Shown: one piece after another, positions 1 through 11,121 of the stretch
How the letters are laid out: every line of letters starts with the position of its first letter
How positions within the stretch are numbered: the first letter of the stretch is position 1
The notes under the pieces: generated by a model
What the model saw: the letters and a program-made list of their open reading frames with translations, nothing else
The model's database searches: none
Told to the model about the DNA's origin: nothing
Translations under genes and position numbers: made by a program
NCBI GenBank assembly: GCA_029339195.1
Contig: JAPTJF010000562.1
Span: 1 to 36,251, forward strand
From: Micractinium sp. NFX-FRZ
Lineage: Eukaryota; Chlorophyta; Trebouxiophyceae; Chlorellales; Chlorellaceae
DNA: 36,251 nucleotides
Direction: 5' to 3'

Positions 1-3000
1 GCGCCCGCCGGCCCGCCGGTCTGCCGCCGCCGGCGCTGCCGCCGCTGCCCGCCGCCGCCCCAGACGGGTACAGCTGGGCCGGCAGGTTCGCGCCGCCGCC
101 GCCGCTTGGCCCCCACATGCTCTGCCTCCGCCTCCGCCTCGTCATCCACCGCTGCATCTGCCTCCACCTCCTCCTGCTTGGGCCCTTTGTGGCCAGGCCC
201 CATGTTGTCCAGGAAAGCAGCAATGTCATACAGCTCCTCATTTCCCTGGCTGTCGGCTGCAGGCAGGCGAGCAAGCAGGCAAGGCGGGGAGCGGCAGGGG
301 GCAGGGGTGGGACGGGGGCATCAATGGAAGGGTGCCACCAGCGGCAGGGGCTGGCTTCATGCCATGCAGATGGGCTGCAGAGTGGGCTGGGGCAGCACAC
401 TTCCCGGCCACCACACAAGCGAGCCTGGCGGGGGCAGCTGGCACGACATGGTATGGAGGCTCACCAGGCAGGCAAACTTCTGTCTGAAAAAGCAGGCAGG
501 CAGGCTTCCATCGGTCCAAAATGGAGGCGCCCCCACCACAGCCCCTGCCCCTCTGGCTTGGCCCTGCCGCCCACCCACCATTGCGGAATGCCTGCCGCCG
601 GGCCGCCAGCGCCACCGCAATGCCACGCGGCGACAGGGCGCCCGCCGCCAGCGCAGCCGCCGCGGTGGGCGTGCCCCCCGCCAGCGGGCTCCCAAAGCCC
701 TGCTGGCAGTTGCTGCACAGGTGGCGGTTGGGTCCCGGGCGCAGCCTGCGGGCAAGCAGCAGGTGGGGCAAGCACGCCTGATGGGTGAGGAGACCAACTC
801 AGGGGAGCCCCTTGGGAGTTGTACTGCCGACAGCGGGGCCTTGGGAGCAGCAATGCCGGCAGCTGGGCGTAGGGCTTCCGGCAGCCTTGGCAGTTGTAGA
901 GCCGGCAGCACGCAGCAGGCGGGGGTTGAGGGGTGACGCAACGTGGAGCGAGCAGCAAGCGCCCCCCTGCCCGCCTCCTGCATGCTGTGCTTGCCCACCT
1001 GCCAAACCGCGCCAGGCAGGCAGTGTGCGCCCACACGCCGCACGCCTCGCACTCCACCATCTCTGCTGGCAGGGGGGGTGCAGGCGGAGCAGCTCAAAAA
1101 GCGGAGTGAGGCATCATGACAGCGTGGCCTTGCACCTCTCAAACAAGTCAGCAGACGTGCGGGCAGGCGAGCGGGCAGGCGGGCAAGCAACCAGAGGGCA
1201 ACAGCAGCACGCAGGCAGCGGAGGGCAGGAAGCCATAAACCAAGCAGAGACGGCAAAGCAAGCAGCGGCAGGCAAACAGCGGCGGGCAAGCAGCGGCGGG
1301 GCAAGCAGCAGCGGACAAGCAGCAGGCTGCCAGCGGGGCGCCAGCTGCCTCACCCTCGCCGTCGTCGTAAGTGACCCCACACACGCAGTCCACGTCGTGG
1401 TGCTCCTGCCGCATCTGCCGCTGCCACTCGTCCTCGTCCTCGTCAGCCTCCGCCAGCTCAGCATCCGCCATGCGGGCGTCGTCCTCGTCAAACTGCACCA
1501 GGGGTTGTTTCAAGTGTTGTAAGTGGAAAGGATGAGAGCGAGTAAGGAGGTCTACGTGTGTGAAGTCACACTATTGAGGGGCGCAGTGTTGCCAGGCTCC
1601 GCCCCCGCAGCACGGGCAGCGGGCATTTCCTGGCATTTTCATTATCGAAATGCAGGATGCATTTGCGGGCATTGAATGTGAAGACGCAGGGGTGGTTGGG
1701 ACAGGCATGCAACCTGCAGGCAGCTTTCGATTGACAGTTTCTTCAGCAGTCCAGCAGCGTGTTCAGCTGCTGAGCAGTGCACGACCACGCTGCCCTTGCA
1801 AGCAAGCAACTGCACCGTAGCTCACCTCCTCATCCTCGTCCTCCTCCTCCCCAGCAAACTCGCCCGCAAGGCGGCGCGGCCGCCGCCGCCGCCGCCGCCG
1901 CTGCTGCCGCGGCCCGCCCCGCGCCGCGCCGTTGGCCGCCACACCGTTGCCGCGCGCCTGCATGGTGGCCAGCGGTGCCAGCATGGCCGCCAGTGTCCCG
2001 CCGCCTGCCCCACCCTGGCTGCTGCTGCCTGGTGAGAAGGAGGTGGAGTGGCGGCGTGGCTGCACCGGGGGCACCGCGTTGCGGTACCGCCGGTCATCGT
2101 AGATGCCTGCACAGTACGGCCATTCACACAGACATCATCAGGCGTCGGCACCAAGTTGTGAGGGCAGGGGTGAGAGGGATGGGGGGCAGCACACGGAGAG
2201 TGGCTGGGCTGCAGCCAGGCAGCCCTCGGGCTTGCCAGCCTGGCACAGCAGGTGTTCTTCCTCGTGCCTGGGCAGCACGCATTGGGGGGGAGCTGAAGAA
2301 GGACACACCAGGAGGGGCAGGCCGGCAGGCGGCAGGCTAGACACCACCGCCACGCGGCCAGGCAACAAGGCAGGCGGGCAGGCAGCCTCACCAAACCGGG
2401 TGTCCTCATGCAGCCGCTTCTGTGCGCCCGTCTTGCGCCGCTTGCCGCCCCCGCCGCTGCTGCCGCCACCTGGCGCCTCCTCAATCATTTCCAGGTACCC
2501 TCCCACCGCCGCCGCCGCCCCCGATGGCCCGCTCATCGCGCTGCTGGGGCGCGTGGGGGGACCATGGGGCTCCTCCTCCGCCCCCTCCTCGTCTGCAGCA
2601 GCGGCGGTTGGCAGGCCAGCAGGCGGCGGTAACAGGGCAGCAGCGGGCAGTGGGCAGCAGGTGTTTGACACGTAAGGAAGCACGGCAGTAGGCAGGCAGG
2701 CACTGGAGGGCAGGCGTGGGAGGCAGGCAGGCAGGCAGGCAGCGGCCACTCTGCGCCCGCTGGGCGAGCTGAGCAGGTCAAGCGCTCAAAGGCCCAGCTC
2801 CGGCCATCCTGCCTGGCTACCCCGGTGCACATGCTGGCAGCTGCATCCAAGCTGTGCTCCCAGCCACCGAGCCGCCCAGCTGCTGCCGCCTGAGATGGGA
2901 ACCATCCAACCAAGCTATGTCCAGCCAGACATGGCACGCCACATTCCCCTCTCCATGCCTACCACAGGGTGTTGACAACATACCTAGGAAGCGTTTGCGG

Positions 3001-4231
3001 TTGAGAGCCGCCTTCCGCCGGTTGGAGTGCCGCACAGCCGGGGCACCATGCGCGTCGCCGCCGCCGCCGCCGCCCACCATGCCCGCGCTGCTCGTGGGCA
3101 GGGCGCCGCGCGGCGCCAAACTGTCCGCCGCGCTCTCCGCCGCCCGCAGTATGGCCGTGGCCGCCGCGTTGGCTGCCGCCTGCGCCTGCTGCGCCTCCTC
3201 CGCTGCCTGCAGGTACATCTGACGCGTGGCCAGCAGAAGCTGCTGCGCCAGAGCTGCCTGCTGGGACCACCAGTTGGCTACATGCATCAAGCCCTGCACC
3301 TGCGGACCGGCGCCGTGCTTGGCCGCCTCTGCTGCCTCATCCATGGCGGCGGCTGCAGCACCTCTCCGCACGCTGGCGGCGGCAAGCTGCTGGATGTACG
3401 CCTGGCGTGCCGGCATCAGCGCCGCCTGCGCCGCCTGCAGCCGCTGCTGCGTGTGCGCTTGGTCTGCCGTGATCTGCGCCTGCCGCTGCGCCGACGTCAG
3501 CGCAGGCGCCTGCGACTGCCCGGTGCTGCGCAACGGCTGCGGCATGGGCGGCGGCTGCGGCATGGGCAGCGGCGGCGGCATGGACGGGGCCCGCAGCACC
3601 GGCACTGCTGGCACCGGAGCGGGCGCCGGTGCAGGCGGCGGCACCGCGACCTGCTGCTGCTGTACTGCCTCCTGCTGCTGTACCTCCTGCTGCGGCTGCT
3701 CCTGCTGCTGCTCCTGCTGCAACGAGGCGGTGGCAGCATTGCCTGCAGACAGCGCAGGGCTGCTGCGCTGCTGCGACGTCGCAGCGGCGGCGCCTGCGGT
3801 GCGGCGCCTGGGTGGCGGCACCTCCGCCGCCAGCTCATTGCACGACAGGTGTCGGAACTTGATCATGTTGCGGTACTGCAGGCCAGTGCGGGGGCACGGC
3901 ACCTCACCAGCATAGCGCTCAGTGCATACTTAAATACAAATTACCCTGGTGCCACCTCCCTCGTCTGCCCGCCCATACCTCCTCCGTCCGCTGCACCCCC
4001 GGTGCACTGATGATAATGCAGCAGAGCCTCGCGGAGCAGCCTTGTTACCCTGCCCACCCACCCTGCCAGCCGCTTTGGTCTCACCTTGTCTTTCAGCTGC
4101 ACCCCAGTGCGCTGGCGCAGCACCGGGTAGTCGTTCACAATCTTCTGCCAGTTGCCCACGCCAAAGCGCACCACCCCCTCCTTCAGGGCGGTCACCTCCG
4201 CCTCGCTCCAATGGTTGTAGCTGCGACCCAT
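1..4231 (-). CDS. Myb/SANT plus PHD-finger nuclear protein (3' end outside window)
   Basis: Probable chromatin or telomere-type DNA-binding regulator. Eight exons agree in phase: 4085-4231, 2984-3875, 2392-2592, 1826-2106, 1354-1492, 999-1062, 579-745 and 1-256, giving about 715 residues before the window edge. Residues 7-60 form a Myb/SANT repeat (HWSEAEV, GNWQKI) ending LKDKYRNMIKF, which resembles the telobox LKDKWRN motif of plant TRB/TRF-like proteins. Then come a Gln/Pro-rich stretch, an Ala-rich helical region and a basic NLS (KRRKTGAQKR, near 400). A complete C4HC3 PHD finger follows, assembled across three exons: C543, C545, C558, C561, H566, C569, C585 and C588. The C-terminal part has an acidic run and a KRRRRR cluster. 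The start at MGRSYNHW directly precedes the Myb helix; in-frame upstream starts at 4276 or an upstream exon remain possible. It may bind modified histone tails through the PHD finger, but ligand and target are inferred. Confidence 0.82.
2721..2742. repeat. AGGC tetranucleotide tandem repeat in an intron
   Basis: About five and a half copies of AGGC inside the intron 2593-2983 of the Myb-PHD gene. Looser GGCA runs recur in other introns of the window. Confidence 0.9.
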
Positions 4232-5194
4232 TGTGCCTGCACAGCTGCTGCCCGCCTGCACGCCTGCCGGGGGCACTGGCTGCGCTCACAGCGTGCCGGC
4301 CGCTGCTGCGGCTGCCTGGCTGCCTGCGCAGGCAGACCGCTGGCGCTCGCTGCTCTCGCCAGGCTCGCTGCGGCGCCCGGGGAAGCCTGGGGCCCCGGCC
4401 AGGCCTCGCAGCTGCAGCTCAGCCGCTCAGCCGCCGCTTGCTGGCCGTTCCTGCGAGACAGGGACGGCAGCGAGGCAAATGGTCGAAGAACGACGGCATG
4501 GGGCTTGCAACGGCGGTCGGCGGGTGCTAGGGTTCCGATGTAGGGTTCAGGGCGGTACTCAGCTCCAACTGGCACAATGTGCCACGGGCGACACTGCTGT
4601 GGGTGCACGCCCCCCTCAGCAGCGGCTTGGCGTGCTGCCACAGCACATGGAGCGTCCGCATGCATGCATGTGTCTCCCTCTCAAGGCAGTAAAGCGAGCA
4701 CCGCCAACTGGTGGTGGCGGCTGCCAAGCCACCGCCTCGCGCAAGCTCTCACCCTTGGCTCCGGCACCTTGCACCGGCGCCAGAAGCAGCCACTACTGGC
4801 CGCCCTGGGCCGTCTAGGGCGAGCGGGGGCGGTAGGGCTTGGCCGCACCAAGCCCTATTCGGCCAGCCGCCACGAGGAATACTCTGGGCAGCGGCTCCTT
4901 TTGAATGCAAGGGTTGGGGCAGAAGAAGAGCGCGGGGCTTCAAGGCGATCACGTTTTGAGGGGCCACGCCGCCGCTTGGTGCTTTTGGGGACAGGTGGAA
5001 GGTCGGCGCCACTCGGGAGGCTTCAAGCGCTGTCGGCATATTGATTGCAACCGGATAGTCTTCCTCTGCTCTCACAGCGGTCTCCTGACGCCTCGAGCAA
5101 CACCAGAGGTGCACCTCATATCCCGCACACCGGCCCCAGCTTTCACCGCTCGCCCGCACCGGCTTAAAACGCACAACCGGTCAATCGCTGTGCG
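4232..5194. promoter_or_regulatory. Divergent intergenic region between the Myb-PHD gene and the aminotransferase gene
   Basis: About 960 bases lie between two start codons that point away from each other, so this stretch should hold both promoters and 5' UTRs. No convincing coding exon, RNA gene or TATA box was seen. The open frames here have no splice context and look like GC-rich chance frames. Confidence 0.5.
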
Positions 5195-8100
5195 ATGTCG
5201 GCACAGGGAGCCGCATGCGTGGCTGGGCGGCATGTAGCCACTGCAGCGGCTGGCAGCAGCAGTAAAGCCCGCCGGGCAGCCCCTGCAGCGCGTTCAGGGG
5301 AGTCCTGGTGCTTTGGGCCGGCCGCCCGGGCGCCTCCCCGGCCAGCAGCAGCGGCGGTGCGGGTGCAGGCGGCGGCAGCAGAGCAGCAGGCGCAGGCGCA
5401 GCAGCAGGCGGCAGCAGCAGACACCGTGCCTACACGGCGGCTCAGCTCGCAAGAGGTGAGTGCAACAGGGGAAGGGGCAGCGACGCAGGAGGAGAGAGCA
5501 GACATGGCAACCGCACGCCTTGCCCGCCTGCTGCCGCGCCGCTGCCTGCACCGCGTGCACCGCTCGCTCGCCGCCCCCTGCCAGCCTGGCGCACCCACCT
5601 GCCCCCTGCACCTCACACCCCGCAGGCCGTTGAGGCGCTGTACGCGAGCCAGCACGACGCGCAGCGCTCCTCCTACGCCGCCTTCTACTCCTCGGAGCTG
5701 GGCGGCATTGTCACCGACCCGGCGCTGTTTGTGGTGCAGCTGGACGATCACATGCTGCACCGGGGGCACGGAGGTGAGGGGGCGGCGGTGGGGCACGCAC
5801 AGAATGGAGATGAGCATGTGATGAAAGGAAATAGCTGTTGTTTTGAACAGCTAATAATAGCTGTGGCAGGGGTGCCTTCATGGTGCTGCGGGACCACCAC
5901 CCGCTGCTGCACCCATGAAGGGGGCGGGCATGGAGGTGACAGGGGGGGGACAGAAATGGGGAAGGACAAGTGGGGGGGGCGGGCAGCGGTGGCGGGAACT
6001 GCCCGTGGGCAGCTGGGCACCTGCATGCTGCTAGGGGGGCACTGGGGTGAGGGGTTCAGTGTCAGGTGACAGTGTGGGGGTGGGTCTGGTAGGGCATGTG
6101 CACTGCTTGACGAGCAGCTGGAAGGCCACATGCTGCGCCGTGCCGTGGGGAAGGGTGAGGCGGGCGCAAGAGGGCAGGGCCAGCGTGAAGACGACGAGTG
6201 CAGTCTGGACCAGGCGGGTGCTTGCAGCAGCTGGGTGGGGCGCCCGCACCGGGCCCGCAGCTGCTCACCCATTGCTTCTACCCTCATGCCCCACCCTCTG
6301 TGCGCACGCACGCTCGCATCCACCCCTCCCCCTGCCGTCAAGCATCGTCGATCCAACTGTGTGCCTACATTTTTGTGCATTGGACATTTACATGTTTGCA
6401 TGTCTCGTACACCGGCCCACCCTGCCCGCAGTGTTTGACACGGCGCTGCTTGTTGAGGGCCAGCTGTACCAGCTGGACCAGCACCTCCGCCGCTTCCTCA
6501 CCTCGGCTGCCAAGGCCAGTATCCCGCTGCCCCGCGGGCTCAGCGTGGAGCAGATGCGGCGCACGGTCCTGGAGACGGCCGCCGCCAGTTGCAAGCTCAA
6601 CGGTGCGTGGGGTTGTGGGTGCAGGGCGGGAGGTGGAGGGGGACGGCGCGGCGGATGCGGCGCACAATGCTGGAGACGGCTGCCGCCAGCTGTAACCTCA
6701 ATCGTGGGTTGCCAGGGCAAAGGGCCATGTATTTGCAATCCAAGTGGAGGGGAGGGCAGGAGCGGATGCGGCAGACAAGCCTGGAGTCGAAAGTGCGGTC
6801 ACCGAGCTGCTGCGCTGCCCCCTGCTCCCCAGCCCTCGCCCATCCCCTTCCCCTTCCTCTCATCCCCCCGCAAACATGCTTCATGCTTCCTCCGACACAC
6901 CCGCAACCATGCTTCCTCTCATCCCCCCGCCCGCCCCTCCCGCAGGCCACGTGCGCTACTGGCTGTCTGCGGGGCGCGGCGGCTTTGGGCTCAGCGGCAG
7001 CGAGTGCATCACCTCTGCCTTCTACTGCGTCGTGTACACGCACGAGGAGGAGGATGCCAAGCTGGATGGTGAGTGGGGCGGTGCATCAGGGCAGGGGAGG
7101 GGAGGCCATCCCTGCATGGTGCCTCACACCTGGGGACGAAGAGGGGGATGCCAAAAGGTGGTGCACCAGAAGCTGGATGGGAGTGGAGATGCAATCACCA
7201 GGGGCGCTGGTGGGGCATGCATGAGAGGGGAGGCGAGGCTATGCCTGCGTGGTGTCTCACTCCTGAGGAGGAGGTGGGGGGGAGGGGGGGAGGCACCCCG
7301 CCGTACGTACCCCTGCATGCACGCACCCACCTTCCCACCCGCCCGCCCACCCCGCCTGTTCTACCCTGCCCCCGCCCTGTGCTTCACCCACCTCCCCCGC
7401 CCCCGCCCCCGCCCCTCCCTTGCTGCAGAGTACCTGCGCGGCTGGCGCGTGAAGACGAGCCCCGTGCCCATCAAGCCCGCCTTCTTCACAGGCATCAAGT
7501 CCAACAACTACCTGCCCAACGTGCTCAACCTGATGGATGCGCAGGCAGAGGGGTTCGACCAGGTGGGGCGGTGGGGGGGGGAGGGGGGGCGCGTGTGTGT
7601 GTGGGGGGGTCTGGGTGCGGTTGAGACGCTCTCTTTGATGCGCAGGCAGAGGGGTTCGACCAGGTGGGGCGGTGGGTGGGGGAGGGGGGGCGCTTGTGTG
7701 GGGGGGGAGGTCTGGGTGTGGTTGAGACGCTCTCTTTGATGCGCAGGCTGAGGGGTTCGACCAGGTGGGGGAGTGTGGGTGTGTGTGTGTGCTCGCTCTA
7801 CCATGAGCGGCGCACCGGCCTTTGGTGGGGGCCTGTGGACGTGTTGGGGGCTGGGGGGTGTGGTGGCGAGGCACGCATGAGCTGTCTGCTGCGCTCCGTT
7901 TGAACCCCTTTGCTGGCCATCCCCTCAGCAGGCCCCTGCAGGAGCCTTCTGGAGCCTGCCAGACCCTTCACTCTCCCCTCCTGTCCCCTCCTTCCCCCTC
8001 TTCAGGGCATTTTTGTGGACGCCGACGGCAACGTCAGCGAGGGCCCCAACATGAACGTGGCCTTCCTGCTGGTGAGCACTGGGGTGCAGGTCAGCAGCAT

Positions 8101-9266
8101 TTCCCTGGTTGCAAGCGGCAGGCAGGGGACGGCAGTGATGCTGGTCGGTTGATGCCGCACGGCCAGCTGCAAGGGGGGGAGGGGTGCCTGTGCCTGCGTG
8201 TCACGACGGCCACAGGGGCCAGGGGGCCAGGCAGGCAAGGGCGAGGGGGCCTCAGCGCCCAACCTGATGTGCATGCCTCCCAATCAATGGATTCCCGCGC
8301 ATCACAACCCCGCTCCCCCGCCTGCCCGTCCCCCCCCTGCCCTCTGCCCCCCGCAGGAGGACGGCACGCTGGTGGTGCCCCCCTTTGACAACGCGCTCAA
8401 CGGCATCACCATCCAGCGCATGATGGAGCTGCTGCCGCAGGTGTGGGGGCGCTGAGGGTTACACATTCGCAGTGGGCCTGTGGCGGGTGCTGGGCCCAGG
8501 GGGTGCTGCCCTAGGGCTTATGTTTTGGTGCCAAGCGACTCTCATGGGGCAGGGTCGCTGTGCAGTGGTGGCGGTCTGACGTGGGCCAGCAGGCCAGGGA
8601 GGTGCCTGCGGGCTGCCCAGGAGTGTTGTCGTGCATGCCCGGCCACCACCGCTTGCCTACGCCTCTCCCCGTTGTCCCTCCCCACCCGTGCGATGCGCAG
8701 GCCATTGCGGGCGGCATGCAGGGCCTGCGCCGCTTTGAGCAGCGCCACATCAGCGTGGCCGAGGCCAAGCAGGCGCAGGAGGTGTTCCTCGTGGGCAGCA
8801 GCCTGCCCGTCATGCCGGTGGTGCAGGTGCGGTGGGGAGGGGAGCGGTGGTGGTGCCTACGGGAGGGGCGCATTGAGTGGCAGCGGAAAGGGCGATGGGA
8901 GCGAGGTGGGCAGCACCCACGGGAGGCCAGGTTTGACTCACGCCTGCACAGCGGGGATGTGTGGGAACATGTGCATGTATGCACTGCATGCACCGCTCCG
9001 CCAACTCCCGCTCCTCCTGCGGGCCCCTCACGCGCCCCCGCCCCACAGCACGTCCCTGGTTTCACTGCCACCCGCCTGCCGCCGCTTCCGCCCTCCCCTG
9101 TGTGCCTTGGCTGCAGTGGGACGAGACGATCATCGGGGACGGCACTGTGGGCATTGTGGCGCTGCAGATCCGTGTGATGCTGCAGCAGGACATGAAGCCC
9201 AAGGAGGAGGGGTCTGACCAGCACACAGAGGTCAACTACGGCTTCATGACGGGCATGATGGAGTGA
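5195..9266 (+). CDS. Plastid class IV PLP-dependent aminotransferase (D-amino-acid/branched-chain type)
   Basis: Transfers amino groups using pyridoxal phosphate; the exact substrate cannot be read from sequence. Nine exons agree in phase: 5195-5455, 5626-5773, 6432-6602, 6946-7068, 7429-7562, 8006-8071, 8357-8440, 8701-8826 and 9117-9266, giving 420 residues. Residues 1 to about 80 are Ala/Arg/Ser-rich and lack acidic residues at first, as expected of a chloroplast transit peptide. The mature enzyme begins near AVEALYASQ. Family marks are LDDHMLHRGHGVFDTALL (about 125-142), the PLP-lysine motif IKSNNYLPNVL with Lys258, the phosphate-binding EGPNMNVAF, and GSSLPVMPVVQWDE near the end. It resembles the plant At5g27410-type D-aminotransferase-like proteins more than classic BCATs; aminodeoxychorismate lyase is the main alternative. 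Four of its introns contain copies of the preceding exon end (see repeats). Confidence 0.9.
5881..6162 (+). repeat. Two decayed copies of exon 2's 3' end inside intron 2
   Basis: The end of exon 2 (5732-5780, coding VQLDDHMLHRGHG and its donor) is echoed at 5881-5945 and again at 6108-6162. The first echo keeps the order TGGTGC, GGAC, CAC, GCTGCACC and a GGAGGTGA donor. The second keeps CAGCTGGA, CACATGCTGC and GGGTGAGG. Both are clearly diverged, so this rests on eye alignment. Confidence 0.6.
6553..6800 (+). repeat. Tandem copies of exon 3's 3' end inside intron 3
   Basis: The exon 3 end starting at 6553 (GATGCGGCGCAC) recurs at 6654, exactly 101 bases later, and in shorter form at 6765. 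The second copy still translates as MRRTMLETAAASCNLNRG, close to the exon's MRRTVLETAAASCKLNG, so the duplication is fairly recent or constrained. The third keeps only MRQTSLES. Confidence 0.8.
7046..7275 (+). repeat. Echo of exon 4's 3' end and a downstream duplicated block in intron 4
   Basis: The exon 4 end (ACGAGGAGGAGGATGCCAAG, then CTGGATGGTGAGTGG) is echoed near 7136-7190 as GACGAAGAGGGGGATGCCAA and AAGCTGGATGGGAGTGG. The following block (GGGGAGGCCATCCCTGCATG and GTGCCTCAC) also recurs near 7210-7262 as GGGGAGGCGAGGCTATGCCT and GTGTCTCAC. Confidence 0.65.
7536..7790 (+). repeat. 101-bp tandem repeat covering exon 5's end and donor site
   Basis: GATGCGCAGGCAGAGGGGTT begins at 7536 (in exon 5) and recurs at 7637 and, with one change, at 7738, each exactly 101 bases apart. 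The third unit is partial. Each copy holds CGCAG, then 18 bases coding AEGFDQ, then CAGGTGGGG, so each carries both a possible acceptor and a possible donor. Between copies lie G-rich and GT-rich tracts. Confidence 0.92.
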
Positions 9267-9391
9267 TGGCGTGATGCAGCGGTGACAGCGAATGCCGCAG
9301 TGTGCTGCTGCTACGAAGGCGGTGCATGCACAGCGTTGGGAGCCGTTTGCAGCTGCCATTCGCAGTGCCAATCATTAATGTGCAGCTGCCT

Positions 9392-9396
9392 TGTAA
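9392..9396 (+). terminator. TGTAA poly(A) signal of the aminotransferase gene
   Basis: TGTAA, the usual green-algal polyadenylation signal, lies about 126 bases after the TGA stop at 9264-9266. Cleavage would be expected 10-20 bases downstream. Confidence 0.6.
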
Positions 9397-9695
9397 ATCT
9401 GAGCACAGGCATGCAAGATGTGAGCCGAGCAATGGGCAGGCAGGCAGCTCGACCAAGGCAAGAGTGGGGAATGCGGTGCCGTGCTGACGTGTGCTGCCGC
9501 CAGGGCCCGCCAGCTAGCCAACCTCCACTCACCCTACTTCCCTGTGTGCCCGGCTATGCTCTGGTGCCACGTGCTAAGTGGGTGCACTCCCACTTTGGAA
9601 GTGCGCCAGACTACTGTGCCTGTTGGTCAAAATGGTTCACACACGGCAGACGGTGCTGCTGCTGCTACTGCAGGTGTGCAGCACCCAGCTGTCCA

Positions 9696-9700
9696 TTACA
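9696..9700 (-). terminator. TGTAA poly(A) signal of the SAP-like gene
   Basis: TTACA on the plus strand reads TGTAA on the minus strand, about 130 bases beyond the stop at 9831-9833. Confidence 0.55.
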
Positions 9701-9830
9701 GGCAGAAAACGGGGGTGTGCTTGCAGGGGGCTACTGGAATCAAGCACTTCAAAACAGAAACATGCTGGCAAGTGGTACACGGAGCGCTCACAGCTCTCAA
9801 GGGACGCCAGCTGCCTGCAAGGCACGCCCC

Positions 9831-11121
9831 TCACATCCTGCCGCTCTGCCCCGCCTTGGCCACCGCGGCAGCCCGCCGCGCCGCGTGCGCCTCCTCCGCC
9901 TTGCGGGCGCGCTCCATCACTGACAGGCTGGCGCCGCTGGTGCTGGGGCGGGCCTTGGGCGGCACCGCCAGCGCGCCGCCCTTGCCAGGCGCCGCCTTGC
10001 CTGCCCCACCAGCGCTGTTGGTGGCGCGCAGTGCTGCTCCAGGGGCCGCTGCTGCGCGTTCTGCAGCCTTGGTGCTGCCCGCCTCGTTCTCCTGGTCTGC
10101 AGGGAGATGGATGAATTGCTATTAGCTTGTGGGTGCATGGCAGACGGGGCGACTTCTTGAAAAACAGCACTGCAGACCCACTCCCTTCTCAAACACACCC
10201 CATGAGCGCACAGACGCATTGATGGGTCAGCTGTGAGTCACAACGCAACCACACAAGCCGCTGGATGCACCACCATCGCAGCCACTCCAGCACCCAACTG
10301 GCCCTCCAGCTCACCGGCCATGCCAGTCGGCTCTGTAGCGGTGCAGACGCCATCATTGCGTGCCTGGCGCTTGGCTGCCGGGGGCAGGCCCTCCTGCGAC
10401 GCCTCCTCAGCTTTGCGCTTGCCACTGGCCTGCAGACACTTGTTGGCCGGCCTGCTGCTGCCAGCAGCCGCAGCGCCCGTACCACCCTGCTCCACCGATG
10501 CCGGCAGAGTGGCGGCGGCACTCTGCTCCCGCTCCTCCTGCTCCTCCAGCTCCTCTTGCTCCTCCTGCCCCTGCCCTCCCAGGAAGAAGAGCGGGTTCAC
10601 TGCCCCCTCCAGCGACCCGGGCAGCGGGCTGGCTGCCGGCATGCTGTGTGACGCCGTGAAGCCCTGCTGAGCCGCTTCTCCTTCTCCAGAGTAGCGCCCT
10701 CCGTTGCTGACGGGCGACAGCGCCTCTTTCTGCACCAGCGCCTCCTCACCGCCCGCCGCTGCTGCAGTGGAGCCAGCGCCGTTGGCATGGCTGCCCCCTG
10801 CTATGTCGTTCAGCCCCGCTGCAAACCGCTCAAACAGGCTGGACACCAGCGCCTCGCTCTTCTGATTGGCCTGCAGGGAAGCGGAAAGGACGGCCACAGC
10901 GGGTGGCGCTCCGGGCTGCGGTTGGCGGCGCCGGCGGGGCGGGCGGGCAACAGGGGCGGTTGGGCTGCTGCAGGGCTTTGCCGCGCCTCAAGGCTTCTGC
11001 TACGATCCTCTCGCACCTTTATCCCGTTTTCCTTGGCCAAGTTTTGCAGAACCCGCCGGTGCAGCTGCCCAATAGCGCTGTGAAGCGAAACGGGAGTGAG
11101 GCCCGCCAGCTGCTCCGACAT
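9831..11121 (-). CDS. Small nuclear protein with SAP-like N-terminus and bipartite NLS
   Basis: Function not recognised. Three exons agree in phase: 11017-11121, 10315-10870 and 9831-10096, giving 308 residues. The first 60 residues (AIGQLHRRVLQNLAKENGIK, then ANQKSEALVSSLFERF) fit the two-helix pattern of a SAP DNA/RNA-binding motif, in which GIKANGKK-ELV is typical; this is an inference. The middle is Gly/Ala- and Glu-rich, including a run of GQEEQEEL type near 110-125. A bipartite NLS (KRKAEEASQEGLPPAAKR) sits near residue 170. The C-terminus is Ala/Lys-rich with a charged helix (SVMERARKAEEAHAARR). A chromatin- or RNA-associated role is likely. The start at MSEQLAGL is the first ATG ahead of the conserved-looking segment. 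It faces the aminotransferase gene. Confidence 0.72.

Larger units (their letters stand above)
9267..9830. other. Convergent 3' region between the aminotransferase and SAP-like genes
   Basis: About 560 bases separate two facing stop codons. A plus-strand TGTAA at 9392 and a minus-strand TGTAA at 9696-9700 mark the probable 3' ends, so both 3' UTRs are short. I see no further gene here. Confidence 0.5.

Noticed and set aside
2721..2742. Regular short repeats suggesting a CRISPR-like array
   Set aside because: Simple AGGC microsatellite without spacers, in an intron of a eukaryotic gene.
3027..4010. Long plus-strand open frame (327 codons) opposite the Gln-rich exon of the Myb-PHD gene
   Set aside because: Arg/Leu-rich translation of the antisense of CAG and GCN repeats; no splice context or domain, while the minus strand has phase-consistent exons with Myb and PHD motifs.
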